From contig NZ_CANMVP010000003.1 of NCBI RefSeq assembly GCF_947501385.1, forward strand, positions 62,001-126,000: 64,000 bases of DNA, written 5' to 3'. Under the pieces are notes generated by a model, which was not told the origin of the DNA, did not search any database, and was given only the letters and a program-made list of their open reading frames with translations. The stretch comes from an uncultured Polaribacter sp. Its GTDB lineage: Bacteria; Bacteroidota; Bacteroidia; Flavobacteriales; Flavobacteriaceae. The stretch's first letter is position 1; each line of letters begins with the position of its first letter. A program made the position numbers and the translations under genes. Below, piece by piece: positions 17,086 to 26,737 of the stretch.

Positions 17086-18081
17086 ATGACAAAAATAACT
17101 GCAGCAATTTCAGCTGTTGGGAAATATGTTCCTGAATATGTTCTAACAAATAAAGAGTTAGAAACTTACGTAGAAACAAACGACGAATGGATTACTTCTA
17201 GAACAGGAATAAAAGAAAGAAGAATTTTAAAAGGAGAAGGATTAGGAACTTCATATATGGCTATAAAAGCCTCTGAAGACTTAATTAAAAAATCGAATCT
17301 AAATCCAAAAGAAATAGATTTGGTGATTGTTGCTACTGCAACACCAGATTTAATGGTGGCTTCTACAGCAGTATATGTAGCCACAGAAATTGGCGCAACA
17401 AATGCTTTTGCATATGATTTACAAGCAGCTTGTTCTAGTTTTTTATATGCAATGTCTACAGCGTCAAGCTATATTGAGTCTGGGAGATATAAAAAAGTAT
17501 TGGTAATAGGAGCAGATAAAATGTCTTCAATTATAGATTATACAGACAGAGCAACCTGTATTATTTTTGGTGATGGTGCAGGAGCAGCGTTATTTGAAGC
17601 AAATACAGAAGGTTTAGGTTTGCAAGATGAATATTTAAGAAGTGATGGTATTGGAAGAGAATTTTTAAAAATAGCCGCCGGTGGTTCTATTTTGCCTCCT
17701 TCATTAGAAACTGTTAAAAACGGTCAGCATTTTGTACGTCAAGAAGGTAAAACGGTTTTTAAATATGCCGTTTCTAACATGGCAGCTGTTTCAGAGAAAA
17801 TGTTAGAAAGAAATAATCTTACAGAAAAAGATATTCAGTGGTTAGTAGCGCACCAAGCAAATAAGAGAATTATTGAGGCTACTGCAAAACGAGTGGGTGT
17901 GCATTCTGATAAAGTGATGATGAACATTCATAAATATGGCAATACAACATCTGCCACTTTACCACTTTTACTAGCAGACTACGAAAAAGAGTTAAAAAAA
18001 GGAGATAATCTAATATTTGCCGCATTTGGTGGTGGTTTCACATGGGGAGCTGCGTATTTGAAATGGGCATATAATTCATAA
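17086..18081 (+). CDS. fabH: 3-oxoacyl-ACP synthase III (FabH, KAS III)
   Basis: A 331-residue enzyme that condenses acetyl-CoA (or a branched primer) with malonyl-ACP to start fatty-acid synthesis. The catalytic triad is visible: C116 in LQAACSSFLYA, His in WLVAHQANKRI, and Asn in HKYGNTTSATLPL. Length and the C-terminal FAAFGGGFTWGAAYLKW end are typical. Followed at 26 nt by accB, so primer condensation and malonyl-CoA supply are made from one operon. Confidence 0.96.
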   Translation: MTKITAAISAVGKYVPEYVLTNKELETYVETNDEWITSRTGIKERRILKGEGLGTSYMAIKASEDLIKKSNLNPKEIDLVIVATATPDLMVASTAVYVATEIGATNAFAYDLQAACSSFLYAMSTASSYIESGRYKKVLVIGADKMSSIIDYTDRATCIIFGDGAGAALFEANTEGLGLQDEYLRSDGIGREFLKIAAGGSILPPSLETVKNGQHFVRQEGKTVFKYAVSNMAAVSEKMLERNNLTEKDIQWLVAHQANKRIIEATAKRVGVHSDKVMMNIHKYGNTTSATLPLLLADYEKELKKGDNLIFAAFGGGFTWGAAYLKWAYNS

Positions 18082-18107
18082 ACAAAAACAACTAAACAGT
18101 AAGAAAA

Positions 18108-18590
18108 ATGGATATTAAAGAAATTCAAAATCTTATAAAATTTGTAGCAAAATCTGGCGCTAGCGAGGTAAAGTTAGAAATGGAAGATGTAAAAATTACA
18201 ATTAAAACGGGTACAGAAAAAACAGAAACTACAATTCTTCAAGCTGCACCAACACAAAGTGTCCCCCAAGTTGCAGCTCCTGTGGCAGCAGCACAACCTG
18301 TAGCAGCAAAAACAGCTGCTTCAGAAGAGGAAGAAAGTGACGATGCTAAATACATTACTATTAAGTCTCCAATAATTGGTACTTTTTATAGAAAACCTGC
18401 ACCAGACAAACCAAATTTTGCTGAAGTGGGTACAGAAGTTAGTATTGGTGACACGGTTTGTGTGATTGAGGCGATGAAATTATTTAACGAAATTGAATCT
18501 GAAATTTCAGGTAAAATAGTTAAAATTTTAGTAGATGATTCTTCTCCTGTAGAATTTGATCAGCCTTTATTTTTAGTAGATCCATCATAG
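18108..18590 (+). CDS. accB: Biotin carboxyl carrier protein of acetyl-CoA carboxylase
   Basis: A 160-residue BCCP. The N-terminal domain (1-45) is followed by an Ala/Pro/Gln-rich linker (about 46-80). The biotinyl domain has the biotin-accepting lysine K124 in IEAMKLFNEIE. Cytoplasmic; works with the adjacent accC. Confidence 0.96.
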   Translation: MDIKEIQNLIKFVAKSGASEVKLEMEDVKITIKTGTEKTETTILQAAPTQSVPQVAAPVAAAQPVAAKTAASEEEESDDAKYITIKSPIIGTFYRKPAPDKPNFAEVGTEVSIGDTVCVIEAMKLFNEIESEISGKIVKILVDDSSPVEFDQPLFLVDPS

Positions 18591-18676
18591 TCTCATTAGA
18601 ATTTAGAAGTTAAATGGTTGAAGTATTTCTTCAAGCTCATTTAAAAGAAAATCTAATCACTAAAAAACTAAACAAG

Positions 18677-20014
18677 ATGTTTAAAAAAATATTAATTGCC
18701 AATAGAGGTGAAATAGCATTGCGTGTTATTAGAACCTGTAAAGAAATGGGTATTAAAACTGTAGCAGTATATTCTACTGCAGATGCAGAAAGTTTGCACG
18801 TAAGATTTGCAGATGAAGCCGTTTGTATTGGCCCACCTCCAAGTTCAGAATCGTATTTAAAAATGTCTAATATCATTGCTGCTGCAGAAATTACAAATGC
18901 AGATGCAATACATCCAGGATATGGTTTCTTATCAGAAAATGCTAAATTTTCTAAGTTGTGTGAAGAACATCACATTAAATTTATTGGTGCAACAGGAGAG
19001 ATGATAGACCAAATGGGAGACAAAGCAAATGCCAAGTCCACCATGAAAGCTGCAGGTGTACCTTGTGTATCAGGAAGTGAAGGGATTATTGCAGATTTTG
19101 AAGAATGCGAAAAATTAGCTGTAGAAACAGGATATCCAGTCATGTTAAAAGCTTCTGCCGGTGGTGGTGGTAAAGGAATGCGTGCTGTTTGGAAGCCAGA
19201 AGATTTAAGAGATGCTTGGGATTCTGCAAGACAAGAATCTAAAGCGGCTTTTGGAAATAATGACATGTATATGGAAAAGCTTATTGAAGAGCCAAGACAT
19301 ATAGAAATACAGATTGTAGGCGATTCTTTTGGGAAAGCTTGTCATTTATCAGAAAGAGATTGTTCTGTACAAAGACGTCATCAAAAATTAACAGAAGAAA
19401 CACCTTCTCCTTTCATGACAGATGAATTGAGAGAACAAATGGGGAATGCTGCTGTAAAAGCGTCAGAATTTATTAAATATGAAGGTGCTGGTACTGTAGA
19501 GTTTTTGGTTGATAAACACAGAAATTTCTACTTTATGGAGATGAATACGCGGATTCAAGTAGAACATCCAATTACTGAAGAAGTAGTAAACTACGATTTA
19601 ATTAGAGAACAAATTTTAGTTGCATTTGGTGTGCCAATTTCTGGAAAAAATTATTATCCAAAAATGCATTCTATAGAGTGTAGAATTAATGCAGAAGATC
19701 CAAGTAATAATTTTAGACCTTCTCCAGGTAAAATTACAACTTTTCATGCTCCAGGAGGTCACGGAATTAGAATAGATACTCATGTGTATGCAGGGTATAT
19801 GATTCCGCCAAATTACGATTCTATGATTGCAAAGTTAATTACTACAGCTCAAACTAGAGAAGAAGCAATTAATAAAATGAAGCGTGCTTTAGATGAGTTT
19901 GTCATTGAAGGAGTTAAAACAACCATTCCTTTCCACAGACAATTAATGGACCATCCAGATTATATTGCAGGAAACTATACAACTAAATTTATGGAAGATT
20001 TCGAAATGAAATAA
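18677..20014 (+). CDS. accC: Biotin carboxylase subunit of acetyl-CoA carboxylase
   Basis: A 445-residue ATP-grasp enzyme that carboxylates biotin on AccB. The ATG at 18677 gives the standard start [19 protein letters not shown]; a longer frame from 18614 adds 21 non-conserved residues. Motifs: [12 protein letters not shown], the ATP-binding glycine loop [27 protein letters not shown], and [16 protein letters not shown] in the active site. Ends with a strong terminator. Confidence 0.96.
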   Translation: MFKKILIANRGEIALRVIRTCKEMGIKTVAVYSTADAESLHVRFADEAVCIGPPPSSESYLKMSNIIAAAEITNADAIHPGYGFLSENAKFSKLCEEHHIKFIGATGEMIDQMGDKANAKSTMKAAGVPCVSGSEGIIADFEECEKLAVETGYPVMLKASAGGGGKGMRAVWKPEDLRDAWDSARQESKAAFGNNDMYMEKLIEEPRHIEIQIVGDSFGKACHLSERDCSVQRRHQKLTEETPSPFMTDELREQMGNAAVKASEFIKYEGAGTVEFLVDKHRNFYFMEMNTRIQVEHPITEEVVNYDLIREQILVAFGVPISGKNYYPKMHSIECRINAEDPSNNFRPSPGKITTFHAPGGHGIRIDTHVYAGYMIPPNYDSMIAKLITTAQTREEAINKMKRALDEFVIEGVKTTIPFHRQLMDHPDYIAGNYTTKFMEDFEMK

Positions 20015-20049
20015 AATCTAGATATTTAGTGTAATTTATAAAGTTAAAA

Positions 20050-20082
20050 TAGAGAATACAGTTTGTATTCTCTATTTTTTTT
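20050..20082 (+). terminator. Terminator after accC
   Basis: Perfect 11-bp arms around a GTT loop (AGAGAATACA / TGTATTCTCT) followed by a run of eight T. Confidence 0.85.
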
Positions 20083-20089
20083 ACCTTTA
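20082..20089 (+). promoter_or_regulatory. -7 box of the Lrp/AsnC gene
   Basis: TACCTTTA sits at the very end of the preceding terminator's T-run, 17 nt before the ATG at 20107, leaving a very short leader. Confidence 0.45.
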
Positions 20090-20106
20090 TACTAAATATT
20101 TATAGT

Positions 20107-20556
20107 ATGAAAATCGATGGAATAGATAAAGTTATTATAAGAACCTTAGTAAAAGATGCAAGAACACCAATTTTAAGTATTGCTAGAGAAGTTGGTATTT
20201 CTGGCGCAGCAATTCATCAAAGGCTACGTAAACTAGAAAAATCGAAACTCATTGAAGACTATAGAATGATTATAAATCCTAAGTCTATAGGATATACAAT
20301 TACAGCCTTTGTGGGCGTTTATTTAGATGCTTCTCATCAGCTAACAACAACTATTAAAAGATTAAAAGAAATTCCAGAAATAATAGAGAGTCATTATACA
20401 ACAGGGAATTATGCAGTTTTTATAAAAATTTTGTGTAAAAATAACGAGAGTTTAATGCACATTTTAAATGATAAAATTCAACCGATAAAAGGAGTCTCTA
20501 AATTGGAAACATTTATTTCCTTAAATCAACAAATAGATCGACAAGTACGTTTGTAA
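20107..20556 (+). CDS. Lrp/AsnC-family transcriptional regulator
   Basis: A 149-residue DNA-binding protein with an N-terminal winged helix-turn-helix (about 1-60: LVKDARTPILSIAREVGISGAAIHQRLRKLE). A C-terminal RAM/ligand-sensing ferredoxin-like domain follows (YTITAFVGVYLDA to KLETFISL). Members respond to amino acids or related small molecules and form octamers or larger rings. Monocistronic here, between the accC terminator and the signalling cluster. Effector unknown. Confidence 0.92.
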   Translation: MKIDGIDKVIIRTLVKDARTPILSIAREVGISGAAIHQRLRKLEKSKLIEDYRMIINPKSIGYTITAFVGVYLDASHQLTTTIKRLKEIPEIIESHYTTGNYAVFIKILCKNNESLMHILNDKIQPIKGVSKLETFISLNQQIDRQVRL

Positions 20557-20671
20557 TTAAAAACTGAACAGGAAATCTTAGCCACTTAACGAGCTTTTTA
20601 AACAGACAGTCTAACAAATAATTTAGTTCTTTATATTTTATCCACTTTTACCGTGTTGAAAAAAATATATA

Positions 20672-21085
20672 ATGATGAAATCCCTTTCTATTTTGCTTGT
20701 TGATGATGATGAGATTGAAAGAATAAAATTTAAGAAAGTGTGTAAAAACAGTGGTTTTCCTTACGCAGTAGCAGAAGCTGTTAATGGAAAACAGGCATTT
20801 GATTATTTAAAAAATCAAAAAAACTTTTTCAATATTATTATTTTAGATTTGCACATGCCTAAAATGAATGGTTTAGAATTTTTAAGAAAATTAAAAAATA
20901 CTATTGAATTTAAAAACATTCCTGTTATCATCATGTCTAATTCTGAAGATAGTGATGAATTAAAAAAATGTTATGATTTTGGAATTTCTGGCTATTTAAC
21001 AAAACCAGCCCAATATTCTAAATATGCAAAGAAAGTAAAGGTGCTACTAAAGTATTGGAAACAAAATGAACTTATTTGTCAGTAA
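20672..21085 (+). CDS. Single-domain (CheY-like) response regulator
   Basis: A 137-residue receiver domain with no output domain. Acidic pocket LLVDDDE (11-13), phosphoacceptor D59 in IIILDLHMPKMNG, the switch Ser/Thr region PVIIMSNSED and the lysine in YLTKPAQ are all present. First gene of a three-gene cluster (receiver, Hpt, LytTR regulator) spaced 20 and 14 nt apart. With no effector domain it likely passes phosphate to the Hpt protein. Confidence 0.92.
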   Translation: MMKSLSILLVDDDEIERIKFKKVCKNSGFPYAVAEAVNGKQAFDYLKNQKNFFNIIILDLHMPKMNGLEFLRKLKNTIEFKNIPVIIMSNSEDSDELKKCYDFGISGYLTKPAQYSKYAKKVKVLLKYWKQNELICQ

Positions 21086-21105
21086 TAAAATGACTTTAAT
21101 AGACT

Positions 21106-21423
21106 ATGGAAACCCCAAATTTAAAGTATATAAAAAAAATTTCTGAAGGAGATCTTGATTTTGAAGAAAGTCTTTTGAATATCATAACAGAAGAATTTCC
21201 TAAAGAGTATGCAACCTTTATTGAAAAATTTAATAATAAAGATTATGAGGAGAGCGCAAACAATGTTCATAAAATAAAGCATAAGATTAGTCTTCTAGGT
21301 TTGGAAAAAGGCTTAGCACTTGCATCCGTTTTTGAAAAAGATTTAAAAAACGGAAACACCGAATTATATCAAGATTTTATAAATGTCTTACACAAAATTC
21401 ATGTATATTTAGAGGATTATTAA
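21106..21423 (+). CDS. Histidine phosphotransfer (Hpt) domain protein
   Basis: A 105-residue four-helix Hpt protein. The phosphorylatable histidine is H55 in SANNVHKIKHKISLLGL. It should shuttle phosphate between the flanking receiver (20672) and the LytTR regulator (21438). No histidine kinase is adjacent, so the donor must be encoded elsewhere. Confidence 0.85.
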   Translation: METPNLKYIKKISEGDLDFEESLLNIITEEFPKEYATFIEKFNNKDYEESANNVHKIKHKISLLGLEKGLALASVFEKDLKNGNTELYQDFINVLHKIHVYLEDY

Positions 21424-21437
21424 TATCTTTAAACACT

Positions 21438-22142
21438 ATGAATTGTTTAATAATAGATGATGACGCAGCTGCAAGACTAATTATTAGGCAGTTGTGTAAA
21501 AACACTGAGCTAATTGTAAAAGAAGAGTTTTCTTCTGCAATAGAAGCTATAAAGTTTCTAAACTCGAATAGTATAGATGTTGCTTTTTTAGACATTCATA
21601 TGCCTACTTTTTCTGGGTTTGATTTTATGAAGACGCTAAAAAATCCTCCCAAAGTTATTTTAACAACTTCCGATAAAAATCATGCTTTAGAAGCTTTTGA
21701 ATTTGATTGTGTCATAGATTATTTGTTAAAACCTATTGGTGTAGATCGTTTTCAAAAAGCTATAGCAAAACTATCTAATGTGTCCTCAGAGAAATTAAAT
21801 ACTAAAGAAACTGAAGTTCAAAAAGAAAATAAAGATTTTATTTTTGCAAATGTTGATAAAAGATTGGTAAAAATCAATATTCCAGAAATTTTACTAATTG
21901 AAGCAAAAGGAGATTATATAAGTATTAAAACTGAAAAGAAAAGTTTTATTGTACATGCTACTTTAAAGAAAATTGAAGAAAAACTTCCTTCAGATATCTT
22001 TTTAAGAATTCATAGATCTTATATTATCAATACATCAGAAATTATAGATATAGAAGACAATAGTGTTTTAATACAAAAATATGTAATTCCTATCAGTAGG
22101 TCTCACAAACCAGCTTTAATTAAAAAATTGAATCTTTTATAA
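21438..22142 (+). CDS. LytTR-family response regulator
   Basis: A 234-residue regulator: receiver domain 1-115 (LIIDDD, phosphoacceptor D52 in FLDIHMP, lysine in YLLKPIG) and LytTR DNA-binding domain about 135-234 (ILLIEAKGDYISIKTEKKSF, FLRIHRSYIINTSEI). Output member of the kinase-less cluster. Similar in size and layout to the LytTR regulator at 33046. Confidence 0.93.
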   Translation: MNCLIIDDDAAARLIIRQLCKNTELIVKEEFSSAIEAIKFLNSNSIDVAFLDIHMPTFSGFDFMKTLKNPPKVILTTSDKNHALEAFEFDCVIDYLLKPIGVDRFQKAIAKLSNVSSEKLNTKETEVQKENKDFIFANVDKRLVKINIPEILLIEAKGDYISIKTEKKSFIVHATLKKIEEKLPSDIFLRIHRSYIINTSEIIDIEDNSVLIQKYVIPISRSHKPALIKKLNLL

Positions 22143-22281
22143 AATCATTCACCTTAAGATTTAGACCATTCAACCTTATTATTCTTTCATTAATCGAAAT
22201 AAAATTTCCAAGTAGTTAAATACAAGTACCTTTAAATTGTATTTAGTAATACATATTTTGAATTATAAAATCATAGTGAAG

Positions 22282-22289
22282 TACATTTG
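22282..22289 (+). promoter_or_regulatory. -7 box of a very short transcript
   Basis: TACATTTG, a perfect TAnnTTTG box in intergenic DNA 140 nt after the LytTR gene. A terminator hairpin ends only 55 nt further on (22344). Confidence 0.5.
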
Positions 22290-22295
22290 TAAGTT

Positions 22296-22344
22296 GGGGG
22301 ATTTATGAATTGCTCTAGAAAAGCCAAATTTACTTTTGGCTTTT
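22296..22344 (+). ncRNA. Candidate ~50-nt RNA or 18-codon leader-like ORF
   Basis: Lies between the -7 box at 22282 and a terminator hairpin (22319-22344: AAAAGCCAAA / TTTGGCTTTT). It begins with a run of five G (22296-22300), then an ATG at 22305 opening an 18-residue frame (MNCSRKAKFTFGFSFAQT) that runs through the terminator to 22361. It could be a small RNA, a leader peptide, or just the read-through terminator of the LytTR gene with a chance promoter. Confidence 0.3.
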
Positions 22345-22360
22345 CTTTTGCCCAAACATA

Positions 22361-22393
22361 AAAAAACCGTAACAACTAAATGTTACGGTTTTT
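22361..22393. terminator. Terminator hairpin, first copy of a 33-bp direct repeat
   Basis: Stem CCGTAACA / TGTTACGG around ACTAAA, flanked by A and T runs so that the stem extends to about 14 bp and works in both directions. The same 33 bp recur exactly at 26246-26278 on the other side of the sulfatase-rhamnosidase gene; the bases AACAT in front of the A-run also match. Confidence 0.8.
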
Positions 22394-22680
22394 TAGGACT
22401 AGACACAACATTATTATTAAATGTACTAATTTTTAATTCCAATTCACTTAATTCTTTCCTTTGCTAGTTAAATACTTTTTATACAATCATTTTTTTAGCA
22501 TTTTTTTGATATCAATTTTAATTATATATTTAATGATTGTTATTGAGCAAATTATTCCAAGACTAAAAAAGGTTGAAAATAGAACCATTTTACGAGACAG
22601 GTCAAGATAGTGTTTTGGGTCTCATAGTATTATTTTTAAAAGAATATTTGTTTTAGACTTTAGTAATTTATAATTAAAAA
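22394..22680. other. Intergenic DNA upstream of the sulfatase-rhamnosidase gene
   Basis: Very AT-rich, with no open frame of note. Around 22593-22610 it holds GAGACAGGTCAAGATAG, which partly recalls the operators of the 1-10 kb locus, with -7-like TATTTTTA at 22631. The hexamer spacing does not fit, so no operator is called. Confidence 0.4.
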
Positions 22681-25600
22681 ATGAAAAAACGTAACAAAAA
22701 TAATTTTTTTTGGAATACTATTTTAAACCTTGTGCTAATTATTCTTTTAGTAAGTGAAGTGCGTAGCCAGCATAATATTTCAAAAAACGGAACAAATAAA
22801 AAACCCAATATTATATTTATTTTAACAGATGATCAACGTTTTGATGCACTAGGTTATCAAGGAAATACATTGGTATATACTCCAGAAATAGACAAACTAG
22901 CAACTTCTGGAACTTACTTTAAAAATGCATTGGTAACTACACCAATTTGTGCTGCAAGTAGAGCAAGTATTTTTACAGGATTGCAAGAACGGGCGCACAA
23001 TTATAATTTCCAAACGGGTGCAATTCGTGAAGAATATATGAACAATTCATATCCAAAAATTTTAAAAGAAGCGGGTTATTACACAGGTTTCTATGGAAAA
23101 TTTGGCGTTAAGTATGAAGATAAAGAGCAGTTATTCGATGAATATGAAAGTTATGACAGAAATAATAAATTCAAAGATAAACGAGGTTACTACTATAAAA
23201 AAATAGGCAAAGAAACGGTTCATTTAACCCGCTATACAGGTCAAAAAGGACTTGATTTTATTGAAAATGTAGGTACACAAAAACCTTTTTGTTTACAATT
23301 ATCATTCTCTGCACCACATGCACATGACAGTGCAAAAGATCAATATTTTTGGCAGAATGAAACCGATGCGTTGTTGCAAAATACTACAATTCCAAAGCCA
23401 GCGTTGGGCAAAGATAAATACTTTAACCAACAACCAGAAATCGTAAAAGCGGGTTTTAATAGATTGCGTTGGACGTGGCGTTATGATACTCCAGAAAAAT
23501 ATCAGCACAGTGTAAAAGGGTATTACAGAATGATTGCTGGCATTGACTTAGAAATTGAAAAAATTAGAAAAAAATTAGTAGAAAAAGGATTGGCAGAAAA
23601 CACCATTATTATTGTAATGGGCGATAATGGTTATTTTTTAGGCGAAAGACAATTTGCGGGTAAATGGTTGATGTATGACAACTCTATAAGAGTTCCGTTA
23701 ATTATTTACGACCCTAGAATTAACAAACATCAAGATATTGATGTCATGGCTTTGAATACAGATGTACCATCCACTATTTTAGATTTTGCAGGGCTTCAGC
23801 AACCAAAATCATGGCAAGGAAAAAGCTTAAAATCGATTGTAAATGGCAACGTAAAAACAGTAAATAGAGATACTGTGCTGATAGAACATTTGTGGGATTT
23901 TGAAAAAATTCCACCAAGTGAAGGAGTCAGAACAAAAAAATGGAAATATTTTAGATACATAAATGACAAATCTATTGAAGAATTATACGATTTAGAAAAA
24001 GACCCACAAGAGATTTGTAACTTGGTAGAAAAGAAAAAATATGCAAAAATTCTTCAAAATTTAAGAGCTAAATGTGAAGAGTTAATTCAAGAAAAAAGCG
24101 ACAATTATACAAATCCGCCATATGGTTTAACAGTTGAGTTTATCAGAAATACAAAAGGTGTTTTTATCAATGATAAAAAACCAGAGTTTAGTTGGTTGGT
24201 TCCACAAACTGTTGCCTCACAAACTGCATATCAATTGTTGGTTTCCTCATCCGAAGAAAAATTAAGCAATAATATAGGTGATGTTTGGAATAGCCAAAGA
24301 ATCAATACAAATCAATCTTCAAACATAGAGCATAAAGGAAAATCTTTAGAAGCTGGTAAAACCTATTTTTGGAAAGTGAGAATTTGGGATGAGAACAGTA
24401 GACTGCTAAAATATTCAGTACCTCAATCTTTTACCATGTCAGATTCTAAAACGAATTTGACCACACCAAACAGTTTTCAAATTGATACTATCAAACCAAA
24501 AATCTTCAACAAAAACAGTGATAGTTCTTACTTTATAGATTTTGGAAAAGCGGCTTTTGCAACCCTCAATTTTAACTACAAAGCATCTAAAATAGATACG
24601 TTAATTGTTCATATTGGTGAACAATTAAAAGGTAATAAAATTAACAAAAAACCAGCAGGAAGCATTCGGTATCAAAAAATTAAAGTCCCTGTACATCCAA
24701 ATCAAACAAACTATGCTTTATCTATTCATCCAGATAAAAGAAATACAAAAAATATAGCCGTTGCATTGCCTAAAAACTTTCCTGTTTTAATGCCTTTTAG
24801 ATATGCTGAAATAGAAAACGCCACAAGCAATCTGCAAGTTGACGATATTCAGCAATTGGCATATCATAGTTATTGGGAAAATGATCAGAGTGATTTTAAT
24901 AGTTCAAACGATATTTTAAATCAGGTTTGGGATTTGTGTAAATATTCTATCAAAGCAACCACATTCTCTGGATTGTATGTAGATGGCGATAGAGAACGAA
25001 TTCCGTATGAAGCTGATGCGTATTTAAATCAGTTGAGTCATTACACAACAGATCAAGAATATGCAATGGCAAGACAAACAATCGAGTATTTTATGGAACA
25101 CCCAACGTGGCCAACAGAATGGCAACTACATGTAGCATTGCTATTTTATGCCGATTATATGTACACGGGAAATACAGAATTAATCACAAAATATTATGAG
25201 AAATTAAAACACAAAACTTTAAAAGAATTAGCAAGAGCAGATGGTTTGATAAGTTCGTCTAGCGCAACTCCAGAATTTATGAAAAAACTGGGTTTTACAG
25301 ATCCAAAAGTAAAATTAAAAGACATTGTAGATTGGCCTCCAGCACAAAAAGATACTGGCTGGAAATTAGCTACTGCAGCAGGAGAAAGAGATGGTTTTGT
25401 CTTTACACCCATAAATACAGTTGTAAATGCTTTTTATTATAAAAATATGGAAATTATGGCAGCATTTGCCACCATTTTACAAAAGCCAAGTGAAGCTTTA
25501 GAGTTTCAATTATTAGCGCTGAAAGCAAAACAAGCAATCAATACCAAACTATTTAATAAAAATTTAGGAATTTATGTGGATGGTGAAGGCACAGACCACA

Positions 25601-26226
25601 GTTCTTTACATTCAAATATGATGGCCTTGGCTTTTCATATTGTTCCCGAAAAACATAAAAAAACGGTTACTGAATTTATAAAATCAAGAGGCATGGCGTG
25701 TAGTGTTTATGGCTCTCAATATTTATTAGAAGCACTGTACAATGCCAATGAAGCAGATTATGCTTTAGATTTAATGACAGCAACTCACGACAGAAGTTGG
25801 TACAATATGATTAAAATTGGGGCTACAATTACATTGGAAGCTTGGGATATGAAATACAAACCAAATGCCGACTGGAATCATGCCTGGGGCGCGACACCTG
25901 CGAATATTATTTCAAGAAATTTGTGGGGAATTCAGCCAAAAAGTGCTGGTTACGGAACTGCAATGATACAACCACAATTAGGTTCACTTAAAAAAAGCAG
26001 TATAAAAGTGCCAACAATTAAAGGAATTATAAAAGCAGCATATAAATTTTTAAATAATAAAAGACAGGAATACACAATAAAAATTCCTGCAAATATGGTG
26101 GCTGATTTTAAAATAAATAAGTCTTCTGAAACTGTTGTTATTTTAAATGGTAAAAAAGTGAGTGCTGCTTTTGGGGCTATTCGTTTAACATCTGGGATTA
26201 ATAAAATTCAATTAGTTTCTAATTGA
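22681..26226 (+). CDS. Bifunctional sulfatase / GH78 alpha-L-rhamnosidase fusion
   Basis: An 1181-residue secreted two-enzyme protein. After the signal peptide (to about RSQ, residue 30) a full sulfatase domain spans about 41-470: [15 protein letters not shown], maturation site CAASR beginning at C90 (alanine in place of proline), a late [11 protein letters not shown] motif, and a C-terminal subdomain ending near NLVEKKK. From about 485 comes the N-terminal Fn3-like domain of GH78 ([34 protein letters not shown]). The jelly-roll and (alpha/alpha)6-barrel follow with [14 protein letters not shown], the acid segment, and TLEAWDM, the base segment. A comparable sulfatase-GH78 enzyme is known from the Formosa agariphila ulvan locus. 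It would desulfate and then cleave L-rhamnose in one polypeptide. There is no T9SS tail. It lies 8.5 kb from the rest of the locus between duplicated terminators. Confidence 0.9.
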   Translation: MKKRNKNNFFWNTILNLVLIILLVSEVRSQHNISKNGTNKKPNIIFILTDDQRFDALGYQGNTLVYTPEIDKLATSGTYFKNALVTTPICAASRASIFTGLQERAHNYNFQTGAIREEYMNNSYPKILKEAGYYTGFYGKFGVKYEDKEQLFDEYESYDRNNKFKDKRGYYYKKIGKETVHLTRYTGQKGLDFIENVGTQKPFCLQLSFSAPHAHDSAKDQYFWQNETDALLQNTTIPKPALGKDKYFNQQPEIVKAGFNRLRWTWRYDTPEKYQHSVKGYYRMIAGIDLEIEKIRKKLVEKGLAENTIIIVMGDNGYFLGERQFAGKWLMYDNSIRVPLIIYDPRINKHQDIDVMALNTDVPSTILDFAGLQQPKSWQGKSLKSIVNGNVKTVNRDTVLIEHLWDFEKIPPSEGVRTKKWKYFRYINDKSIEELYDLEKDPQEICNLVEKKKYAKILQNLRAKCEELIQEKSDNYTNPPYGLTVEFIRNTKGVFINDKKPEFSWLVPQTVASQTAYQLLVSSSEEKLSNNIGDVWNSQRINTNQSSNIEHKGKSLEAGKTYFWKVRIWDENSRLLKYSVPQSFTMSDSKTNLTTPNSFQIDTIKPKIFNKNSDSSYFIDFGKAAFATLNFNYKASKIDTLIVHIGEQLKGNKINKKPAGSIRYQKIKVPVHPNQTNYALSIHPDKRNTKNIAVALPKNFPVLMPFRYAEIENATSNLQVDDIQQLAYHSYWENDQSDFNSSNDILNQVWDLCKYSIKATTFSGLYVDGDRERIPYEADAYLNQLSHYTTDQEYAMARQTIEYFMEHPTWPTEWQLHVALLFYADYMYTGNTELITKYYEKLKHKTLKELARADGLISSSSATPEFMKKLGFTDPKVKLKDIVDWPPAQKDTGWKLATAAGERDGFVFTPINTVVNAFYYKNMEIMAAFATILQKPSEALEFQLLALKAKQAINTKLFNKNLGIYVDGEGTDHSSLHSNMMALAFHIVPEKHKKTVTEFIKSRGMACSVYGSQYLLEALYNANEADYALDLMTATHDRSWYNMIKIGATITLEAWDMKYKPNADWNHAWGATPANIISRNLWGIQPKSAGYGTAMIQPQLGSLKKSSIKVPTIKGIIKAAYKFLNNKRQEYTIKIPANMVADFKINKSSETVVILNGKKVSAAFGAIRLTSGINKIQLVSN

Positions 26227-26245
26227 ATTTAAGAAGTTTTAACAT

Positions 26246-26278
26246 AAAAAACCGTAACAACTAAATGTTACGGTTTTT
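26246..26278. terminator. Terminator hairpin, second copy of the 33-bp direct repeat
   Basis: Identical to 22361-22393. It ends one base before the 3' end of tRNA-Leu, so on the minus strand it is the natural terminator of the tRNA operon, and on the plus strand it closes the fusion gene. Confidence 0.85.
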
Positions 26279-26279
26279 G

Positions 26280-26365
26280 TACTGAAGGCGGGACTTGAAC
26301 CCGCACGGCCATTACTGACCACTGGATTTTAAGTCCAGCGTGTCTACCAATTCCACCACTTCAGC
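26280..26365 (-). tRNA. tRNA-Leu (anticodon UAA)
   Basis: 86 nt on the minus strand. Acceptor arms GCTGAAG / CTTCAGT (first pair G-U), long variable arm as expected for leucine, anticodon loop CTTAAAA, T-loop GTTCAAGTC. CCA is not encoded. Last of three tRNAs in one minus-strand operon. Confidence 0.95.
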
Positions 26366-26387
26366 ATTGGCACTTTATTCATAATAG

Positions 26388-26459
26388 AGCGAAAGACGGG
26401 ATTTGAACCCGCGACCCCCACCTTGGCAAGGTGATGCTCTACCCCTGAGCTACTTTCGC
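26388..26459 (-). tRNA. tRNA-Gly (anticodon GCC)
   Basis: 72 nt on the minus strand. Acceptor arms GCGAAAG / CTTTCGC, anticodon loop TTGCCAA, T-loop GTTCAAATC. CCA is not encoded. Middle tRNA of the operon, 22 nt from tRNA-Leu. Confidence 0.95.
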
Positions 26460-26481
26460 AGTCAATGTATTATGAACTTTG

Positions 26482-26555
26482 CTCCTCTTCAAGGACTCGA
26501 ACCTTGGACCCTCTGATTAACAGTCAGATGCTCTAACCAACTGAGCTAAAGAGGA
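26482..26555 (-). tRNA. tRNA-Asn (anticodon GUU)
   Basis: 74 nt on the minus strand. Acceptor arms TCCTCTT / AAGAGGA with discriminator G, anticodon loop CTGTTAA, T-loop GTTCGAGTC. First tRNA of the operon; transcribed divergently from sucA. Confidence 0.95.
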
Positions 26556-26690
26556 GTTTGCTACACATTTGTGTTTAGCGAGTGCAAATATATATCTTTT
26601 TAATATATCACCAAATATTTTATCAAAAAAAATATAATTTTTTTTACTCTTTTATCACAAAAATAAATTCTTCTTTAAATTCTAATATCG

Positions 26691-26698
26691 TATTTTTG
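26691..26698 (+). promoter_or_regulatory. -7 box of sucA
   Basis: TATTTTTG, a perfect TAnnTTTG box, 40 nt before the ATG at 26738. It excludes the longer frame that opens at 26582. Confidence 0.6.
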
Positions 26699-26737
26699 CT
26701 ATCACAATATGCTTATTTACAAAGCACAAATTATTAT

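Noticed and set aside
22593-22638. Possible sixth operator in front of the sulfatase-rhamnosidase gene (CAGGTC/CAAGAT)
   Set aside because: The hexamers are 5 rather than 10 bp apart and the -7-like box is at a different distance, so it does not fit the pattern of the other sites.
26227-26580. tRNA cluster as integration hot spot with a genomic island
   Set aside because: No integrase, transfer gene or tRNA 3'-end duplication was found; only the terminator is repeated, so a classical tRNA-integrated island is not claimed.
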